Source: CAVURW01 sp963743595
GTDB lineage: Bacteria > Verrucomicrobiota > Verrucomicrobiia > Methylacidiphilales > UBA1321
Reading direction: 5' to 3'
DNA: 5,841 bases
Assembly: GCA_963743595.1 (NCBI GenBank)
Contig: CAVURW010000115.1
Span: forward strand, 1-5,841
Both the position numbers and the translations under genes were made by a program. The notes under the pieces are model-generated. The model saw only the letters and a program-made list of their open reading frames with translations. It was not told the origin of the DNA and did no database searches. Numbering within the stretch: position 1 is the stretch's first letter; the number at the start of each line of letters is the position of its first letter. Below are positions 1 to 5,608 of the stretch, one piece after another.

Positions 1-2069
1 TTCACGATGCCTGCTAGATCGAGCAGCAAGGCGATGCGGACGCCGAGCTGAATTTGACGTTTTAAACTCCAAATCAAAATGAGCGAGCTTAGTCCGAAGA
101 TGAGGAGCGTCTCGAACGAAGTGGACACGCTGAGTACCAGCCATTTTGCGGCGAGCACGCCCGCCACCGTTTGGTACGAGATTCCGACGAACGCATCGGA
201 CTCTTCCCCGCGCCAATTCATCCGTTTAGGTATGATTTCCCGCCACAACCACCCGGTGGAGAATAGCGCAAGTGCTGGCGTGATGGCCCAGGCAGCGTAT
301 TCGTTTGTAATGATGCCGCTTTGCACCGAATGCAGGACGGCGAGAGCTAGAAAAAGCTGGCTTGGCAGAACAAATGAGTTCATTCGCGCAGCAAGCCCAA
401 TTCCCAGAAATCCGACCCCCAATACACTGCCCAGAAGCATCCAACTGGGCGAATTCAAGGGGATCGCAAAGGCAACGGCACAGGCGGTCATGGTCGCTAG
501 GGCGTAACCGTACTCCGCGACTTGGCGCATGCCGTCTTCCTGAATGAACAGCTGCTGTTTCCACCAGAACGCCATGAGAAGGGTCGCACATCCCACACTT
601 CCGAGCGTCCAAAGCCCGAAATGAGGACCGACGATTCCGAGCCCTATGGCCAGGATCAGCAGCAATTGGCCCAATGCGAACAGCTCATACGCGGGAGCCG
701 TGAAGATCACGCAAGAGGTGATCAGCGAGCCGATAGCCAGACCGGGAACGAGCCACCAGACGTGGTTGTACGGGAGAACGATTCCCCCGACCGCAATGAC
801 CCCTGCCAGGAAGCAGTAGTAGAGTGGGGCGGCTTGTATGGGGCTTGTTCCGGGTGCGGTTCTCGAGATAAATGCGTTGGCACATAGAAGTGCGTAGCCG
901 CCAAGTAAAATCAGAGGCGTCGTGGAGGCTCCGAAGGCAAGTTCGTCCAACAGAAACGCGGCACCAAAATAGGCTGTAAGAAATCCTCCGAAGCGGATGA
1001 TTTGGTTTCGAGACGATTTCGCTGCCCCGGTTAAAAATACGGACTCGCCCAAAATCAGTAAGCCACGGGTAACGCCGCCAAAGTAACTCCAGACTCCAGC
1101 CGTGACCAACATGAGGCCTTGAATCAAGCAGGGCATGAATATTTCTTGGGAATTGTCGTCTGAAGAGAGTGCAATAAATGCAGTGAAGATGAAGAGGTAA
1201 CCGATGCCTCCAAAGATCTCCGCGACATGACCGAACCCGGTGAAATAGGCGACCAATGGTAGTAGCAGTGCCAATGCGCCATTGTTCAAGTAGAGGAACG
1301 AAATGCGTTTGCCGCCTTTGAACGTGGGCTGGCGCGAGATGAGGATGCCCGCGGTGTAGATGATCCAACATCCGAGGAGGTAACCGGCGGCAGGGAGGAA
1401 CGGCAGCTCGGCTTTAATTGTGAACCAGCCCGTGGTTTCAATCCCAACGAATTGCCGAATAAATCCCGCGTAAGTGCCGACCAGGCAGACGTAGGAGAGG
1501 CCGGCCCAGGAATTACGGATCAGGAAGACCACGGAGGTGATTGCTAGTAAGAGATACGCACCGAGAGTGAAGTCGGTGGAGGTGCTCATCGCCGAGCTAA
1601 AATAGGCCAGGGAAATCGAGAACACGGAGAGCAGTTCCGAGCGTTTGCGTTCTGCGAGGCAGAGGACGCTGGCGGACCAAGTCATGAGCAAAAACCAGCC
1701 CAAAACCGGGTTGGTAATCACGCGCATCTGGTCGACGTAGATGGCGGCGTAGAGCGTGTAATAGAGGCAGGCTAGGCCTCCAGCCGTTAAAGTTCTTCCA
1801 TAGACGAGGAACCTCTTTTCCAAACGCAGGCCACCGCCGACCAAACCTGAACTCACGACGAGCAAGACGCCCAGTTTGCTCCAGGCACCCATGTATTGAT
1901 AGAGGGCGTTGTAGGCTAACGTGCTGAAAGAGATAACGGTGAGTACGGCAAAGACGACGCCGACTCGGGCGAACCATCGACCGAGGGCGACCTCAGCGCC
2001 TGCCGGTGGTTTGGGATCGATCTGCGGTGAGTCTTCTTGGAGTGGAGTTGTTCGGGGTTGCTCAGTCAT
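1..2069 (-). CDS. DUF2339-type multi-pass membrane protein (partial, C-terminus beyond the left edge)
   Basis: From ATG at 2069 the minus strand is open for about 689 codons to the window edge without a stop. After a hydrophilic, proline-rich N-terminal tail of about 29 residues the chain is almost continuously hydrophobic, with many membrane-spanning helices. The N-terminal signature is that of the DUF2339 family: GRWFARVGVVFAVLTV (about 30-45), a glycine-rich GLVGGGLRLEKRF stretch (about 75-87), then GRTLTAGGLACLYYTLYAA (about 91-109). Family members are usually 800-1000 or more residues, so perhaps 100-300 residues are missing beyond the edge. Many members carry a coiled coil before the first helix; this one does not. 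The biochemical function of the family is not established, so none is assigned. The start is chosen because MTEQP precedes the family's first conserved segment; no Shine-Dalgarno motif is visible before it. All smaller frames in this stretch are shadows. Confidence 0.85.
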   Translation of the reverse strand, partial: MTEQPRTTPLQEDSPQIDPKPPAGAEVALGRWFARVGVVFAVLTVISFSTLAYNALYQYMGAWSKLGVLLVVSSGLVGGGLRLEKRFLVYGRTLTAGGLACLYYTLYAAIYVDQMRVITNPVLGWFLLMTWSASVLCLAERKRSELLSVFSISLAYFSSAMSTSTDFTLGAYLLLAITSVVFLIRNSWAGLSYVCLVGTYAGFIRQFVGIETTGWFTIKAELPFLPAAGYLLGCWIIYTAGILISRQPTFKGGKRISFLYLNNGALALLLPLVAYFTGFGHVAEIFGGIGYLFIFTAFIALSSDDNSQEIFMPCLIQGLMLVTAGVWSYFGGVTRGLLILGESVFLTGAAKSSRNQIIRFGGFLTAYFGAAFLLDELAFGASTTPLILLGGYALLCANAFISRTAPGTSPIQAAPLYYCFLAGVIAVGGIVLPYNHVWWLVPGLAIGSLITSCVIFTAPAYELFALGQLLLILAIGLGIVGPHFGLWTLGSVGCATLLMAFWWKQQLFIQEDGMRQVAEYGYALATMTACAVAFAIPLNSPSWMLLGSVLGVGFLGIGLAARMNSFVLPSQLFLALAVLHSVQSGIITNEYAAWAITPALALFSTGWLWREIIPKRMNWRGEESDAFVGISYQTVAGVLAAKWLVLSVSTSFETLLIFGLSSLILIWSLKRQIQLGVRIALLLDLAGIV

Positions 2070-2808
2070 AGGGAGGTTCGAATTTGGGGTGAGCTCGATT
2101 CAATCAGCTCTCTTCAACTAAAATGGCATAAAACGGTACGATGTCAAACTATAAAGCATCAAGCCATTACGGTCGGGCTACGCGCGATTCGATTACCGCG
2201 CCGAATTCTTGCGGATCATGAGTTGCGGTTGAAGAAAAGTTTGCACCAGCTTCGTCTTACGAAATTCGCCTCGTCTAAAAGAGGTCGCCTTTGCCAGGGA
2301 AGACAAAAAGCGGAGAATGAATACTTTCTCATAGTGTTACGGTTGATGCAGCTCGATCCATGCATTCGTGAACGAATTATGAGGAATCCAAGACGCTCCT
2401 TCAGGTCTATCTTTTTCCAAGGTCGGATTGGAAACCAATTGTCCACCGTCGCCGTTTTGGCCAGGACATAGCACCAGTATCCCAACTGCTTGCTGGTTGC
2501 AACGCTCAACGATTAATTCACAACGGGACATCTCCTGGAGGAAGAGAAATCCGGGCGATACTGGGTTAACGATATCACCAAAGTGAAGTGCCTGAATAAC
2601 AGTCGGTGTCGCAGAGCCGGTAAATTAAAAACCAGAGCTATTGTAAGTAATTTGATTAATTTTCTATACTACCGTTAACATTATCAGACCGCCTCGTGAA
2701 TTAATTCGGTCGATTGCGGAAATATTTCTTCTCTAGGAGGAAAAATTCTGTCGTTGGCACACAATGCGTACCTATGCAATCCCACCAAGCACGACTATTG
2801 TCAGTTAT
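2070..2808. other. Mostly non-coding stretch between the DUF2339 gene and the A+T-rich gene
   Basis: Apart from the possible hydrolase remnant described separately (2337-2624, minus), I see no credible intact gene here. All six frames are broken into short pieces with unconvincing composition. The part from about 2640 upward is visibly A+T-rich, matching the gene that follows it. No hairpin with a T-run is evident downstream of the A+T-rich gene's stop at 2809. Confidence 0.5.
2337..2624 (-). pseudogene. Possible remnant of an alpha/beta-hydrolase-like gene (N-terminal part)
   Basis: On the minus strand one frame is open from just after a TAA (2625-2627) to a TAA at 2337. It reads as natural protein, unlike the neighbouring frames. 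It includes FGDIVNPVSPGFLFLQE, then GILVLCPGQNGDGGQLVSNP. The second phrase resembles the beta-strand and oxyanion-loop segment of alpha/beta hydrolases and PHB-depolymerase-like esterases, where a hydrophobic strand runs into a P-G-x-N-G turn. Directly after SNP the sense seems to move to another frame, where W-K-K and LGFLII are read near 2390-2425; this suits the Trp and next beta-strand expected there and implies a frameshift near 2420. No catalytic Ser/Asp/His region is found downstream, so the gene is truncated as well as shifted. The family call rests on remembered motif resemblance only and could be wrong; a chance open frame is the alternative. Confidence 0.35.
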
Positions 2809-3297
2809 TCATTTGAGCTTTATATCAAGGTCTCGGAGTAATTTAAGAACTTCTGGCGGAGGTGTGCTTAAAGGAAATAAGCATGACCTTAGATTCCCGT
2901 CCTTATTTGCTGTTATATAGACGCCTTCAGTAATCAATTTATATGGCGACCTATTATCTAAGTCGATAGCAGTCAAATCTTCTGCAACTTTTCTTATTGA
3001 ACTTGTATTATACACGCTTGTCGACTTACACACAAAACTATTCGAGTCCCATCCTTGCTTTTGGGTAGGAACCAAATGACGCAATTCACCGGTTGTACTG
3101 TTAAAAACCCAAAAATCAATTTCATTTTCACTTGATATTTCAACGCAAAACTCATCTTTAGAGACTGACACCTGAAGAGGTTGACCATTGCTACAAAGCC
3201 GAATAAGACAACCGTAGACAATTATCAAAAAAGTACTGAAAACAATGGAATTGAAAACAATACTTTTATAGCCTCCTATGATTTTTATGTAGCCCAT
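2809..3297 (-). CDS. Small membrane-anchored hypothetical protein, A+T-rich
   Basis: An open frame of 162 codons starts at ATG 3297, 11 bases after the stop of the toxin reading frame. The product has one strong hydrophobic segment (about residues 12-34, SIVFNSIVFSTFLIIVYG) followed by a hydrophilic domain of about 125 residues. That suggests a signal anchor with the C-terminal domain outside the cytoplasm, or an uncleaved signal peptide. The exported part is rich in Ser, Asn, Asp and Lys and ends with a proline turn and an amphipathic helix (TPPPEVLKLLRDLDIKLK). I do not recognise a family and assign no function. Codon use is distinctly A/T-ending compared with the DUF2339 and barstar genes, consistent with acquisition from an A+T-richer source. 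No Shine-Dalgarno motif lies before the start. The neighbouring toxin-antitoxin genes on the same strand are broken, but this frame is intact. Confidence 0.6.
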   Translation of the reverse strand: MGYIKIIGGYKSIVFNSIVFSTFLIIVYGCLIRLCSNGQPLQVSVSKDEFCVEISSENEIDFWVFNSTTGELRHLVPTQKQGWDSNSFVCKSTSVYNTSSIRKVAEDLTAIDLDNRSPYKLITEGVYITANKDGNLRSCLFPLSTPPPEVLKLLRDLDIKLK

Positions 3298-3308
3298 TAT
3301 TTTAAAAT

Positions 3309-3632
3309 TCAGTCAAAACGAGACGCGACTATATCGAGGGTTGGAAGCAGTTGTCTGGCCAGTAAAATCATATCATCAATTTTATTTGTAGGCCGTTCCA
3401 ATACAAGCTTTTTCATCAGCGAGTCTGATGAACTAGCGAACGGGAATTTTCGAGATAGGCAACGGTGGGAGCCCAAGACAACCCGATGAATTCCTGGATA
3501 CGCAGCCAATTCATCGATGTCTGAGAAAAGGCTTTCTAGAAAATGCGATCCCAAACCAAGCGATTGGCTTTCATAAAACTCGAAACCCAGGACCAAATCG
3601 TCCTGAGCTTCCTTCAGAATCTTTATGTTCAC
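3309..3632 (-). pseudogene. RelE/ParE-family toxin, C-terminal frame lost
   Basis: Translation from GTG at 3632 gives NIKILKEAQDDLVLGFEFYE, then GLGSHFLESLFSDIDELAAY, PGIHRVV and RKFPFA. This is the characteristic order of the ParE-like branch of the RelE/ParE superfamily: a beta-strand, a long two-helix hairpin, then strands beginning at FPF. RelE members cut mRNA on the ribosome and ParE members inhibit DNA gyrase; which applies here cannot be told. GTG is preferred over upstream starts because it overlaps the antitoxin stop by four bases (GTGA). After FPFA at about 3435 the expected strand is not in frame. The adjacent frame reads FIRLADEKACI, which fits the family, so one base appears lost near 3430-3437. 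That second frame itself stops soon after at AAATAA, so the final strand, normally of the LDCRRNP type, is not recovered in any single frame. The annotated frame continues to TGA at 3309 only by chance. The toxin is probably inactive. Confidence 0.75.
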
Positions 3633-3845
3633 TGGACCCGGCGACGGATATCGACCTTGGCCTGCTCCCAATCCGTAAATTCAGCTTTGCCGTCAGCGAT
3701 TTGCTTTTCGCGCTCGGAGAGAACCGACTGGTGCCAAGCGGGTGACTGCAAGGAATCTGGCTCGACTCAGATTTTCCCAAATAGCTTCCATAAGTTGGAG
3801 CTTCTCCGATAGTGTCATCTCGTTGAGGGGCAGGCTGATCTCCAT
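3629..3845 (-). pseudogene. Antitoxin of the 'addiction module protein' family, frameshifted
   Basis: From ATG at 3845 the frame reads MEISLPLNEMTLSEKLQLME, then AIWENLSR, the N-terminal helix-rich part of the short antitoxins (Unstab_antitox type) that neutralise RelE/ParE toxins. Near 3760-3767 the meaning moves to another frame: EPDSLQSPAWHQSVLSEREK, QIADGKAEFTDWEQAK, VDIRRRVQ and stop at 3629. SPAWH, L-x-E-R-E and W-E-x-A-K are typical of the family. The span of 217 bases is two short of 73 codons. Loss of one CG from an original CGCGAG (Arg-Glu) would explain the shift exactly and give NLSREPDSLQ, as the family expects. Without the repair, translation runs to an early TGA, leaving about 50 residues with a wrong C-terminus. 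The stop overlaps the toxin GTG start, the classic antitoxin-first arrangement. Antitoxins of such pairs usually repress their own promoter; no operator was identified upstream. Confidence 0.75.
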
Positions 3846-4209
3846 GGAAAAAGAGTAGTTGAAACGCGAGATGGATCAGAGCGGTTATGGGCTTTTCGTC
3901 GTTCCTGTAAATTCTAAAAAATCTCGTTGGATCGCAAGAAGCTATACGTACGTATTAATCTAAGTTTTGTCAGGCGCTGGATCTTGGCTACGGTTTGAGA
4001 AGCCAAAGATACCAGAGGGCAGGCGGCCCACTGAAGAACGACATGGCTCCTAAAAGGAGACATCGTGCGTTTAGAGTATCGTTCCATTTTTATTCGAGTC
4101 GGCCTTCGTCCGTCTCGATCCTTCGCGAGAACCTCGTTCCGGTTCCGACTCTTCTGCACGTCGACTTCGTAAGCTTTGTTACCCAACACAACACACAACA
4201 CAAACGACA
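3846..4209. other. Divergent intergenic region between antitoxin and HTH gene
   Basis: This stretch lies between the antitoxin (minus) and the HTH gene (plus), so it should hold promoters for both. I cannot point to a convincing pair of -35/-10 boxes. Both strands carry moderately long frames here, but they are rich in Arg, Ser and Thr or in hydrophobic shadows and have no recognisable domain, so I leave them out. The last 29 bases are a CA-rich tract described separately. Confidence 0.4.
4181..4209 (+). promoter_or_regulatory. CA-rich leader before the HTH start codon
   Basis: The 29 bases directly before ATG 4210 consist almost only of A and C (runs of ACA/CAACA), with a single G and no T. 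There is thus no Shine-Dalgarno motif in the normal window. Unstructured A- and CA-rich leaders can support translation initiation without Shine-Dalgarno pairing, and the first codons of the gene continue the A-rich bias. A simple low-complexity tract without function is the alternative. Confidence 0.35.
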
Positions 4210-4537
4210 ATGCAAAACTACGAAAACGAAAACAAAGACCCGAACCAAAAGGACAACAAAAGGAAGAACAACCCAGGAGCTCGCAAGCCGGTGCCCAATT
4301 TGAGTTGGCGCGAATACGATGATTTTAAGTCGAAAGCGCGGCTCATCCTCACCGCAGACTATTATACCGTTCCCCAAACAGCGAAGATACTTGGGAATTC
4401 TCCGAAAAGCGTGAGCCGCTGTATCGAAGTCGGCAAGCTGCCCCATTGCCTAAATAATTTCAGTCAGTGGGACCCGACGCCATATGCGAATTCCTCGGGC
4501 TTCCGTTGAGCACTTCTTGGATAGCCAGTCCGAATAG
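4210..4537 (+). pseudogene. Excisionase/MerR-like helix-turn-helix protein, broken by a 4-bp duplication
   Basis: From ATG 4210 the frame encodes a low-complexity N-terminus rich in Asn, Lys and Asp (residues 1-25). A DNA-binding domain of the HTH_17/excisionase type follows at about 50-80: YYTVPQTAKILGNSPKSVSR, then CIEVGKLP. Such domains end in a basic wing with a consensus like RRWRIPRASVEAFL. In the starting frame this is missing and translation ends at 4507-4509, but the +1 frame reads SGTRRHMRIPRASVEHFLDS, then QSE and stop at 4535-4537. At the junction the DNA reads CAGTCAGT (4461-4468). Removing one CAGT joins the frames perfectly as NNFSGTRRHMRIPR and gives a 107-residue protein of normal size. 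Proteins of this type act as recombination directionality factors of mobile elements or as small regulators. The gene converges on the barstar gene. The current allele lacks the wing and C-terminal helix, so it is probably non-functional. Confidence 0.75.
4461..4468 (+). repeat. CAGT tandem duplication that breaks the HTH frame
   Basis: Two adjacent copies of CAGT occupy 4461-4464 and 4465-4468. The unit length of four shifts the reading frame by +1 exactly where the HTH protein's sense changes frame. Deleting one copy restores the expected wing sequence, so the duplication is most likely the inactivating mutation. Confidence 0.7.
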
Positions 4538-4541
4538 GCGA

Positions 4542-4562
4542 GAGCGATTGAAAAAAATCGGG
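4542..4562 (+). repeat. 21-bp near-identical repeat, copy 1
   Basis: GAGCGATT, a short A-run and ATCGGG match the copy at 5551-5571 at 19 of 21 positions; the only difference is GA versus AG in the middle. Each copy contains the small inverted repeat CGATT/AATCG. This copy lies just 3' of the barstar gene and its A-run supplies the T-tract of that gene's terminator. Confidence 0.6.
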
Positions 4563-4595
4563 TTGACGACTGGTACCGCCGGTAGTCAACCCGAT
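4551..4595 (-). terminator. Rho-independent terminator of the barstar operon
   Basis: Read on the minus strand, the 11-base arm ATCGGGTTGAC (4595-4585) pairs perfectly with GTCAACCCGAT (4567-4557). The 17-base centre between the arms can itself fold further. The second arm runs straight into a run of T's (complement of the A's at 4551-4557). The barstar stop codon TGA (4597-4595) touches the base of the hairpin, so the terminator follows the gene with no gap. Confidence 0.8.
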
Positions 4596-4606
4596 CAGGC
4601 TTTTTT
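4557..4606 (+). terminator. Same hairpin acting as terminator for the convergent HTH gene
   Basis: In the plus direction the hairpin is followed after five bases by six T's (4601-4606). These T's are the complement of the two Lys codons at the end of the barstar gene. The T-run is a little displaced from the stem, so termination in this direction is likely weaker than on the minus strand. Confidence 0.5.
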
Positions 4607-4951
4607 GAAGAATGACAATGCCAGAACCGGAGGGTCACCCAGTTCTAGCAATCGCCAGTTAACGAAGGAAACGCAGTCAATCAACGCCTCGTACTGCTCC
4701 GGACATCGCTTGGCGAAATCTGTTACATGATCTAACTGGAGGACCACGACTCCGCCCGGCTGTGCATGGACAGTCGTCATTCCAGATTCAGGTTCATCTA
4801 GGCAGGTGAGGCAGTCGATCATTGAGTCCAGGTTCATCCCATAGCCCTCAAAAAAACCAAATTCTCGAGCGACGACATCATGGAAGGATTTCCAGTCAGA
4901 AATGGTGCGCGTGTCGATTCGAACAATGGTAGGAAGAGGTTTCTCAGTCAT
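4595..4951 (-). CDS. Barstar-family protein (ribonuclease inhibitor/immunity type)
   Basis: The 118-residue product starts at ATG 4951. It shows the barstar core: helix SDWKSFHDVVAREFGF (about 18-33), the signature EGYGMNLDSMIDCLTCLD (about 35-52), strand GGVVVLQLD (about 66-74), a helix around residues 85-100, and a final strand VLALSFF. Barstar is a small cytoplasmic protein that blocks barnase-type ribonucleases. Asp42 and Asp46 align with barstar Asp35 and Asp39, key contacts to the enzyme, but the positions of barstar Tyr29 and Trp38 are Gly and Ile here, so the partner may not be barnase itself. No barnase-like nuclease is in the window, so it may be an orphan immunity gene, or protection against incoming Rhs/CDI-type toxins. 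The start overlaps the end of the upstream membrane-protein gene by 8 bases with no separate Shine-Dalgarno motif, pointing to translational coupling. The stop abuts a strong terminator, so this is the last gene of the unit. Confidence 0.85.
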   Translation of the reverse strand: MTEKPLPTIVRIDTRTISDWKSFHDVVAREFGFFEGYGMNLDSMIDCLTCLDEPESGMTTVHAQPGGVVVLQLDHVTDFAKRCPEQYEALIDCVSFVNWRLLELGDPPVLALSFFKKA

Positions 4952-5483
4952 AACGGATGCGGCGGTTCCAAGCCCAAACGGCGACCCAAATTCCGCCTAT
5001 AAATCCACTAGCGTAACTGGTCAGGTGCGAAGCTCCAGCAGCAAAAAGAGCATTTATGTGCTCTGGAGGAACCTCCTCTAGAACGAGCGGAGCTGGTAGA
5101 AGAATTCCGCACCATCCGAGACCATATCCGATAGGGGCGGCAACGGCAGCCAGAATTCCCATGGTCAATAGCAGCTTCAGTATGGGTAAGACCAGTGCCT
5201 TTACGGAGAGGGACGGTCGGTTCCCTAAACAACTGGTAGCGGCTATGATGACGCCTAGTATCAGCCCCACCCACCAAGTCGCGATTATTCCCCAGCATAG
5301 TGCCAGCAGAGTGGGACTAACGGGAAAGTCTTCCGGAAAGAGTCGCGGATGAAGGACAGTGAAATATTCCAGCGAAAGTCGAATCGTAAACTGGTCGTGG
5401 ATGACACCGTAAACAATCGAAGCAATGATGCATAGGAAGACGATTGAGACGAATCGGACTCCTTTAGTTATGTAGTCTCGCAT
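4944..5483 (-). CDS. Four-helix inner-membrane hypothetical protein, coupled to the barstar gene
   Basis: This 179-residue protein has about four hydrophobic segments (near 10-29, 58-82, 97-130 and 155-172) and a basic C-terminal tail (NRRIRYD). A soluble loop after the first helix carries the distinctive string YGVIHDQFTIRLSLEYFTVL, followed by HP. The second helix contains CWGIIATWWVGLILG. I associate the combination Y-G-x-x-H-D-Q ... E-Y-F-T ... H-P plus W-G-x-x-A-T-W-W with a conserved uncharacterised bacterial membrane family, from memory and without a functional assignment. The gene overlaps the barstar start by 8 bases (ATGACTGA), so the two are almost certainly one transcript and may work together. 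The start at 5483 gives a normal short cytoplasmic N-terminus; only a weak AGG lies directly before it. A 5-bp inverted repeat (CTGAG/CTCAG, 5486-5499) sits just upstream. Confidence 0.75.
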   Translation of the reverse strand: MRDYITKGVRFVSIVFLCIIASIVYGVIHDQFTIRLSLEYFTVLHPRLFPEDFPVSPTLLALCWGIIATWWVGLILGVIIAATSCLGNRPSLSVKALVLPILKLLLTMGILAAVAAPIGYGLGWCGILLPAPLVLEEVPPEHINALFAAGASHLTSYASGFIGGIWVAVWAWNRRIRYD

Positions 5484-5550
5484 ACCTGAGACTACTCAGC
5501 CTAAGCAGATGTCGCAAAGTTCAAGTCCACCTGTTCCGAGAAAAATGAAA

Positions 5551-5571
5551 GAGCGATTAGAAAAAATCGGG
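5551..5571 (+). repeat. 21-bp near-identical repeat, copy 2
   Basis: This is the second copy of the repeat at 4542-4562, in the same orientation. It lies downstream (minus-strand sense) of the partial gene at the right edge and upstream of the membrane-protein gene. Unlike copy 1 it is not preceded by a long perfect stem, although its A-run would again give a T-tract on the minus strand. Confidence 0.6.
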
Positions 5572-5590
5572 CAGAGCCGGCTAGATATAC

Positions 5591-5608
5591 GCATGGATAA
5601 AACCATGC
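5591..5608 (-). terminator. Small hairpin directly after the stop of the edge gene
   Basis: GCATGG and CCATGC form a perfect 6-bp stem with a 6-base loop, beginning immediately after the stop codon at 5609-5611. No T-run follows at once; the nearest lies in the 21-bp repeat about 25 bases further on. It may protect the 3' end or be part of a weak terminator, or it may be incidental. Confidence 0.35.

Noticed and set aside
79..1977. Several frames on both strands inside the DUF2339 gene
   Set aside because: All lie within a single uninterrupted 689-codon frame with clear membrane-protein character and family motifs.
2142..2147. Perfect TTGACA on the minus strand about 75 bases before the DUF2339 start
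   Set aside because: No reasonable -10 box lies 16-18 bases downstream, so the match alone does not support a promoter.
2641..2670. TTGTAA and TATACT with 18-base spacing on the plus strand, a promoter-like pair
   Set aside because: It lies in A+T-rich DNA where such matches are common, and no credible plus-strand gene follows it.
4053..4067. AAAGGAG followed by GTG on the plus strand
   Set aside because: The frame is only about 35 codons, very Arg/Ser/Phe-rich, and shows no protein-like pattern.
3995..4303. Plus-strand frame of 102 codons overlapping the HTH start
   Set aside because: Its Thr/Lys/Arg repeat end is the shadow of the Asn/Lys-rich HTH N-terminus; no domain is seen.
4090..4446. 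Minus-strand frame of 118 codons with a hydrophobic stretch
   Set aside because: The hydrophobic Val/Phe/Leu run is simply the complement of the CA- and A-rich plus-strand sequence.
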